A DNA stretch of 8,948 bases, taken from Eubacteriales bacterium. Lineage in GTDB: Bacteria > Bacillota_A > Clostridia > Christensenellales > Aristaeellaceae. A program made the translations under genes and the position numbers. Where the stretch lies: assembly GCA_029974035.1 (NCBI GenBank), contig JARKQG010000029.1:1-8948 (forward strand), read 5' to 3'. The first letter of the stretch is position 1. Each line of letters opens with the position of its first letter. This document shows positions 5,452 through 8,948 of this stretch, in pieces. The notes beneath the pieces were generated by a model that was given only the letters and a program-made list of their open reading frames with translations, was not told where the DNA came from and did not search any database.

Positions 5452-7052
5452 GCTGGCTTGACGCATTGGAATCCATTCTCGTGGCGGCGATTTCCGCCAT
5501 CACCACCCGGTACTACCTGCACATGCTGCAGCTGGAGAGTTACCAGCTGGACGGCTACGGCCGCTGGCTGGGCAAGAATCGGGACAAACTTCTGGGCTGG
5601 ACGCTCAACATCGGCGTCATTGCGGTGGTGGTCAAGCTGCTGCTGCCGCTGGTTCTGTCCCTCGTCATGAACCGGGACGCGGCCCGCGTCGTGTCCACCA
5701 TCGCCGTGGTGATCGGCTTCGGCGCGGCCGCCTGGCGGCTCAACGAAACCCAGTACGTCACCCCGCCCAAAAAGCCGCTGGCCTACACGCCGCGCATGCA
5801 GCGGCTGATGGCGGCCACGGGCCTGGTGGCGCTGGCGGCTTCGCTTCTGCTCAACTGGCTGGGCGTGCCGCCCTACCTTCTCTTTGCGGGCATCCCCTAC
5901 CTGGCGCTGACCGCGGGCTACCTGATGCAGCCCATTGAGCGCCGGGTCAACCATTTCTTCTTCAGCGACGCGCAAAAGCGGCTCGCGGCGCGGCCGGAGC
6001 TGATCCGCATCGGCATCACCGGCAGCTACGGAAAGACGTCCACCAAGTTTATCCTGGCCGCGATCCTGAGCGAAAAATACTCCGTGCTGACCACGCCCTC
6101 CAGCTTCAACACGCCCATGGGCCTCACCAAGGTCATCCGCGCGCAGCTGGAGCCCCATCACCAGGTGTTCATCGCCGAGATGGGCGCCCGGCACGTGGGG
6201 GACATCCGGGAGCTGTGCGAGCTGGTGCATCCCAATTTCGGCGTGCTGACCAGCGTCGGCGCCCAGCATCTGGAGACCTTCGGCACGGTGGAGACCGTGG
6301 CCAAGACCAAGTTTGAGCTGATCGAGGGGTTGGCGCCGGGCGGCGCGGCCTTCTTCGGCGCGGACGACGGCGGCTGGTGCGACAGGCTCTTTGCCTGCGC
6401 CAAGGGCGAAAAGTACCGCGCCGGGCTGGGCTCCGGCTACCTTTCGATGTACGCGGAGGACATCGTGTCCGGCCCCTTTGGCAGCCGCTTTACGCTGTCG
6501 GACGGCGAAGGCAACCGCGTGCCCTGCGAAACGAAGCTGCTGGGCCGGCACAACATCCAGAACATCGCGCTGTCCGCCGCGGTGGCAAAGCGCCTGGGCA
6601 TGACCATGGAGGAGATCGCCCGGGGCGTGCGGCGGGTGCAGCCCGTGGAGCACAGGCTGCAGCTGATGGAGGGCGCCGGCGGCATGACCATCATCGACGA
6701 TGCCTTCAACGCCAACCCCGCCGGTGCGGCGGCGGCCTTCGAGGTGCTCTCCGGGTTTTCCGGAAGGCATATGGTGGTGACGCCGGGCCTGGTGGAGCAG
6801 GGGACCGAGGAGGAGGCGCTCAACTTCAGGTTCGGCCAGCAAATGGCCGGCGCCTGCGACGTGGCGGTGCTGGTGGGGCCGAGGCGCACCCGGCCCATCG
6901 CCAAGGGGTTGATCGCCGCCGGGTTTGATCCCAGGAGCCTCCACGTGGTGGCCAGCCTCGCGGAGGCGCAGGCGCTCCTCGGGCGCATCGCGCAGTCCGG
7001 CGACGTGATTCTGTTTGAAAACGACCTGCCCGACAACTATTCGGAAGGCTGA
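5448..7052 (+). CDS. murF: Membrane-anchored MurF-like Mur ligase
   Basis: This 534-residue protein joins a membrane N-terminus to a Mur-ligase ATP-binding and C-terminal domain. Hydrophobic stretches are visible at about 52-74, 81-97, 119-138 and 140-160, then the P-loop GITGSYGKTSTK (189-200), NTPMGL (221-226), EMGARHVGD (244-252), LLGRHNIQN (364-372) and DDAFNANPAG (417-426), the last typical of MurF, which adds D-Ala-D-Ala to the UDP-MurNAc tripeptide. Cytoplasmic MurF is usually near 450 residues and starts with a UDP-binding domain; that domain is not visible, and the membrane region takes its place. The start is a TTG at 5448 overlapping the hydrolase TGA, with GGAGGAG (5433-5439) 8 nt upstream. 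The ddl-like gene downstream supports a D-Ala-D-Ala role. The real substrate could be lipid-linked, which is inference. Confidence 0.9.
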   Translation: MSWLDALESILVAAISAITTRYYLHMLQLESYQLDGYGRWLGKNRDKLLGWTLNIGVIAVVVKLLLPLVLSLVMNRDAARVVSTIAVVIGFGAAAWRLNETQYVTPPKKPLAYTPRMQRLMAATGLVALAASLLLNWLGVPPYLLFAGIPYLALTAGYLMQPIERRVNHFFFSDAQKRLAARPELIRIGITGSYGKTSTKFILAAILSEKYSVLTTPSSFNTPMGLTKVIRAQLEPHHQVFIAEMGARHVGDIRELCELVHPNFGVLTSVGAQHLETFGTVETVAKTKFELIEGLAPGGAAFFGADDGGWCDRLFACAKGEKYRAGLGSGYLSMYAEDIVSGPFGSRFTLSDGEGNRVPCETKLLGRHNIQNIALSAAVAKRLGMTMEEIARGVRRVQPVEHRLQLMEGAGGMTIIDDAFNANPAGAAAAFEVLSGFSGRHMVVTPGLVEQGTEEEALNFRFGQQMAGACDVAVLVGPRRTRPIAKGLIAAGFDPRSLHVVASLAEAQALLGRIAQSGDVILFENDLPDNYSEG

Positions 7053-7220
7053 GCATGCCCGGACGGCGTTTGGCCAATGGATGCCCAGGGAGGGCTTGCG
7101 GGCCGGTCACGAGGTCGGCGGCGGGCGGCGCGAAGGCCCTTTGGGGATGCAGGGAAGCCCGACAGGTTCGCACTTTCGCCGGCTCGGCTCTGCCGGGCGA
7201 TATGGTAAGGGGGTAATTGC
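7053..7220 (+). other. 168-nt spacer between murF and ddl
   Basis: Other genes in this unit overlap, but here 168 nt separate stop and start. A bulged GC hairpin (7177-7183/7192-7199, loop of 8) sits 8 nt before the ddl ribosome binding site AAGGGGG (7207-7213). GGGCTT (7092-7097) and AAGCCC (7155-7160) could close a larger fold. There is no T tract and no promoter I trust. Two small frames are open, a 53-codon one from 7055 and one from 7081 that ends in an ATGA overlap with ddl. Neither has a good ribosome site, recognisable sequence or the third-position GC bias of the neighbours. Confidence 0.5.
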
Positions 7221-8402
7221 ATGAAGCTGAGCGTTGCGGTGCTCTTTGGGAGCCGCTCCTGCGAGCATGACGTTTCGATCATCACCGGCATTCAGGCGCT
7301 GGGCGCGCTGGACCCCGAGCAGTACGACGCGTTCCCCGTCTACATCGGGCGCGACGGCACGTGGTATGTGGGCGAGCGCCTTCGGAACATCTCCTTCTAC
7401 CCGAGCTTTGACCCCGCCCAGGTCCGGAAGGCGCTGCCCACCGCCGATGGCGGCAGGCTGCTCTTGATCGACCCGGAGCCAAAGCGCGGCCTGTTTTCAA
7501 GGGGCGAAAAGGTACTGGCTTCGGCGGACGTGGCGCTCCTGGCGCTGCACGGCATGAACGGCGAGGACGGCACGCTGCAGGGCATGCTGGAGATGCTGGA
7601 CGTGCCCTACACCTCCTCGGGGGTGATGGGCTCCGCCGTGGGCATGGACAAGATCGCCATGAAGCAGCTGTTCCGCAGCTGTGGCTTTCCGGTGTTGCCG
7701 GATACGTGGATCGACCGCGCGGCCTGGCGGAGGGATCGCGCCGCCTGCGTCGAAAAGATCGAGGCCGCGCTTCCCTATCCCATGTATGTCAAGCCCGCCA
7801 ACCTGGGCTCCTCCATCGGCATCAAGCGCGCGGGCGACCGCGCGGGGCTCGAGGAGGCGCTGGACGTGGCCGCCGCCTTTGATCGCCGCATCCTCGTGGA
7901 AAAGGGCGTCACGAAGCGCCGCGAGGTCAACTGCTCCGTACTGGGCTACGGTGACGAGGTTCGCACTTCGGAGCTGGAGATGCCCCTGGGCGGCGAGGAA
8001 CTGGTGGATTTCAACGACAAGTACGCCCGCCGCGCCAAGGGCGGCAAGGGCATGCAGTCCCTCTCCCGCCTCATTCCCGCGCCGATCCCGGAGGAGACGG
8101 CCGCGCGCATCCGCGCGCTGTCCGCGGACATCTTTCGGGCGCTCGATTGCAAGGGCGTGGTGCGCATCGACTTCATGCTGGACGGCGAGGACGATTCCCT
8201 CTACGTGGGCGAGATCAATACCATCCCCGGCTCGCTGGCCTTCTACCTGTGGGAGCCGCTGGGCCTCGGGTTCCGGCAGATGCTGGACGAGATGATCCGC
8301 TACGCCCTGACCGCCGCCGCGGACCGCCGGGAGAGCGTGTTTTCCTATAAATCCGACATTTTGAAAAACCAGAGGCTGGGCGGCGTCAAGGGCAAGGGCT
8401 GA
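7221..8402 (+). CDS. ddl: D-alanine--D-alanine ligase family protein (ATP-grasp)
   Basis: This 393-residue ATP-grasp enzyme should join two D-alanines to the dipeptide used by MurF. Motifs are VLFGSRSCEHDVS (7-19, Glu15 matching the catalytic Glu of E. coli DdlB), HGMNGEDGTLQG (110-121), GMDK (141-144), VKPANLGSSIG (190-200), DKY (266-268, Tyr268 matching the omega-loop Tyr216 of DdlB), RIDFMLD (315-321) and GEINTIPG (330-337). After that motif the usual T-S-x-S-L-x-P run is replaced by SLAFYLWEP (338-346), so the Ser that contacts the second substrate in DdlB appears to be missing. The protein is somewhat longer than typical Ddl (about 300-370). The ATG at 7221 follows AAGGGGG by 7 nt. I recall similar proteins beside membrane MurF in other clostridia. 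Substrate may be D-Ala-D-Ala or a variant dipeptide. Confidence 0.88.
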   Translation: MKLSVAVLFGSRSCEHDVSIITGIQALGALDPEQYDAFPVYIGRDGTWYVGERLRNISFYPSFDPAQVRKALPTADGGRLLLIDPEPKRGLFSRGEKVLASADVALLALHGMNGEDGTLQGMLEMLDVPYTSSGVMGSAVGMDKIAMKQLFRSCGFPVLPDTWIDRAAWRRDRAACVEKIEAALPYPMYVKPANLGSSIGIKRAGDRAGLEEALDVAAAFDRRILVEKGVTKRREVNCSVLGYGDEVRTSELEMPLGGEELVDFNDKYARRAKGGKGMQSLSRLIPAPIPEETAARIRALSADIFRALDCKGVVRIDFMLDGEDDSLYVGEINTIPGSLAFYLWEPLGLGFRQMLDEMIRYALTAAADRRESVFSYKSDILKNQRLGGVKGKG

Positions 8403-8425
8403 GGACGCACCGGCGAATAAAACGG

Positions 8426-8472
8426 AAATCCTGCAATATAACATAATTATTGCAGGATTTAATTCATTTTTT
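8426..8472 (+). terminator. Intrinsic terminator after ddl
   Basis: AAATCCTGCAATA (8426-8438) and TATTGCAGGATTT (8448-8460) form a perfect 13-bp stem with a 9-nt loop. AATTCA and six T residues (8467-8472) follow. The stem is AT-rich compared with the surrounding DNA. The upstream side is A-rich, so it might also work on the other strand, but no gene needing that is visible. Confidence 0.85.
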
Positions 8473-8585
8473 GGGCCACTTCCGGCGCCCGCATCTCTGT
8501 GCGCGAGGGGCGGCGATGGCGGCGGCATCGCAAAGGGCGGCGGGGCAAAAAACGGAAAAAACGGCGGTTTCGGCGTTAAAAGGCC
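8473..8585. other. GC-rich intergenic spacer without recognised content
   Basis: Between the ddl terminator and the minus-strand terminator lie about 110 nt, first GC-rich with GGCGGCG-type runs and then A-rich (two runs of six A separated by CGG, 8548-8563). I see no gene, promoter or clear hairpin in it. Confidence 0.5.
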
Positions 8586-8614
8586 AAAAAAAAACCTGTC
8601 AGGCCATTGACAGG
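8586..8614 (-). terminator. Minus-strand intrinsic terminator overlapping the rpoB promoter
   Basis: Read on the minus strand, CCTGTCA (8614-8608) and TGACAGG (8601-8595) form a perfect 7-bp stem with loop ATGGCC, followed by nine T residues (8594-8586). The TTGACA -35 box of the plus-strand promoter (8607-8612) lies inside the stem. No minus-strand gene is visible that it would serve; the likely client is the antisense promoter at 8631-8659. Confidence 0.8.
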
Positions 8615-8635
8615 GCTTGACAACGGTGCTATTAT
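8607..8635 (+). promoter_or_regulatory. Promoter for rpoB
   Basis: A perfect -35 box TTGACA (8607-8612), a 17-bp spacer and TATTAT (8630-8635), preceded by TGC (8627-8629), make a strong extended -10 promoter. A second TTGACA at 8617-8622 has no -10 box at suitable distance. The predicted start is at about 8642, leaving a leader of about 210 nt. Confidence 0.82.
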
Positions 8636-8659
8636 AGATAATTGCACTAGTATGGGCAA
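8631..8659 (-). promoter_or_regulatory. Possible antisense promoter sharing the rpoB -10 region
   Basis: On the minus strand, TTGCCC (8659-8654) and a perfect TATAAT (8636-8631) are spaced by exactly 17 bp. The -10 boxes of the two strands overlap by five bases. Transcription would begin near 8624 and meet the minus-strand terminator about 10 nt later. Confidence 0.45.
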
Positions 8660-8851
8660 TCTGCCCGTTTGCACGGCAATCCCCGCGGAATGCGGCCCCG
8701 GAAGGGCTTTATGGGTGGTATTGTACACCCTGCGGGCCAAAAGTGCACTAGGGTCGGTCACAAAAATTTTACAACTTTTTCGAGCCTTCTTCCGGATTGG
8801 CGGCTCCGGCCGCGAACCTGTTCGACCGTAGAAAAGGAGTGGTGACCTCAC
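8642..8851 (+). promoter_or_regulatory. Long 5' leader of rpoB
   Basis: About 210 nt lie between the predicted start and the rpoB ATG. Visible small hairpins are GGGCA/TGCCC (8654-8658/8662-8666), CCGC/GCGG (8683-8686/8692-8695), the overlapping alternative GCCC/GGGC (8695-8698/8704-8707) and GGGTG/CACCC (8713-8717/8726-8730). An AT-rich stretch follows (8761-8780). An ATG at 8652 opens a 59-codon frame ending at 8831, just before AAAGGAG (8833-8839), but it has no ribosome site and uses TTA and CTA codons unlike the neighbours. I do not recognise a known riboswitch or ribosomal-protein leader. Confidence 0.45.
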
Positions 8852-8948
8852 ATGGGAAACATGGCGCGGATTTGCAACGAGCACGAGGTGCAGATGGGCA
8901 GGCGCACACGCATGACCTTCGCCCGCATCGAGGAATCGCTGCCGGTGC
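8852..8948 (+). CDS. rpoB: DNA-directed RNA polymerase subunit beta, N-terminal fragment
   Basis: The frame opens at ATG 8852 and runs off the window. It includes VQMGRRTRMTFARIEESLPV, which resembles the start of bacterial RpoB (in Bacillus subtilis [22 protein letters not shown]). RpoB forms the beta subunit of core RNA polymerase. Only 32 residues are visible. AAAGGAG (8833-8839) lies 12 nt before the ATG and GGTGA (8841-8845) 6 nt before it; ATG 8861 is an alternative start. The gene has its own promoter and long leader, and the upstream neighbour is ddl rather than rplL, which is unusual for this gene. The identification rests on a short match. Confidence 0.75.
   Translation, partial: MGNMARICNEHEVQMGRRTRMTFARIEESLPV

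Noticed and set aside
5397..6944. Long minus-strand open frame of 515 codons opposite murF
   Set aside because: It mirrors the third-position GC bias of the real gene, is rich in His, Arg, Gly and Gln without any motif, and the plus strand here encodes a clear Mur ligase.
7055..7216. 53-codon plus-strand frame starting just after murF
   Set aside because: It has no ribosome site, recognisable sequence or neighbour-like codon bias; it is mentioned only as part of the spacer.
8643..8751. Direct repeat TGCACTAG at 8643-8650 and 8744-8751
   Set aside because: An eight-base repeat within about 200 nt is expected by chance fairly often, and the flanks do not match.
8576..8884. Minus-strand open frame of 102 codons across the rpoB leader
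   Set aside because: It runs through the rpoB start, the leader and the minus-strand terminator, with no motif or ribosome site.

Overview
The window looks like chromosomal DNA from a GC-rich member of the Bacillota, most likely a gut-type clostridium. The evidence is strong GC bias at third codon positions, AGGAGG-type ribosome binding sites, an FMN riboswitch ahead of a ribU-type ECF transporter gene, the tsaE-tsaB-rimI gene order, and a clostridial-style membrane-anchored MurF next to a D-Ala-D-Ala ligase-like gene. The exact order or family cannot be fixed from this sequence. I see no mobile element, CRISPR array, tRNA or rRNA.

Layout from left to right: (1) the first few codons of an unidentified minus-strand gene (1-29). 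(2) A divergent unit starting at a strong promoter (134-162), with a bactoprenyl-phosphate sugar transferase (169-759) and a galactokinase-family GHMP kinase (815-2089). (3) A second unit driven by a near-consensus promoter (2101-2129) and an FMN riboswitch (about 2150-2276) with an expression platform that combines a terminator and a Shine-Dalgarno-sequestering helix. It carries ribU, tsaE, tsaB and rimI, packed or overlapping, and ends in a strong hairpin terminator (4574-4627). (4) A third unit from a promoter embedded in the tail of that terminator: an alpha/beta hydrolase (4666-5451), a membrane-fused MurF-like ligase (5448-7052) and, after a 168-nt spacer, a Ddl-type ATP-grasp ligase (7221-8402), closed by a hairpin terminator. 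(5) A 449-nt intergenic region with a minus-strand terminator, an apparently bidirectional promoter and a leader of about 210 nt, running into the first codons of a probable rpoB (8852 onward).

Functionally, unit 2 is sugar activation and lipid-linked glycan initiation. Unit 3 couples riboflavin uptake to three genes of t6A tRNA modification and ribosomal protein acetylation, so tRNA-modification genes lie downstream of a flavin-sensing switch. Unit 4 makes the D-Ala-D-Ala end of the peptidoglycan stem peptide, but both of its ligases depart from the textbook forms.

Most genes belong to known families. The parts most worth a second look are regulatory: the layered FMN-riboswitch expression platform, the likely leaderless sugar transferase mRNA, the terminator/promoter overlaps, and the bidirectional promoter ahead of rpoB whose minus-strand product would be stopped almost at once.
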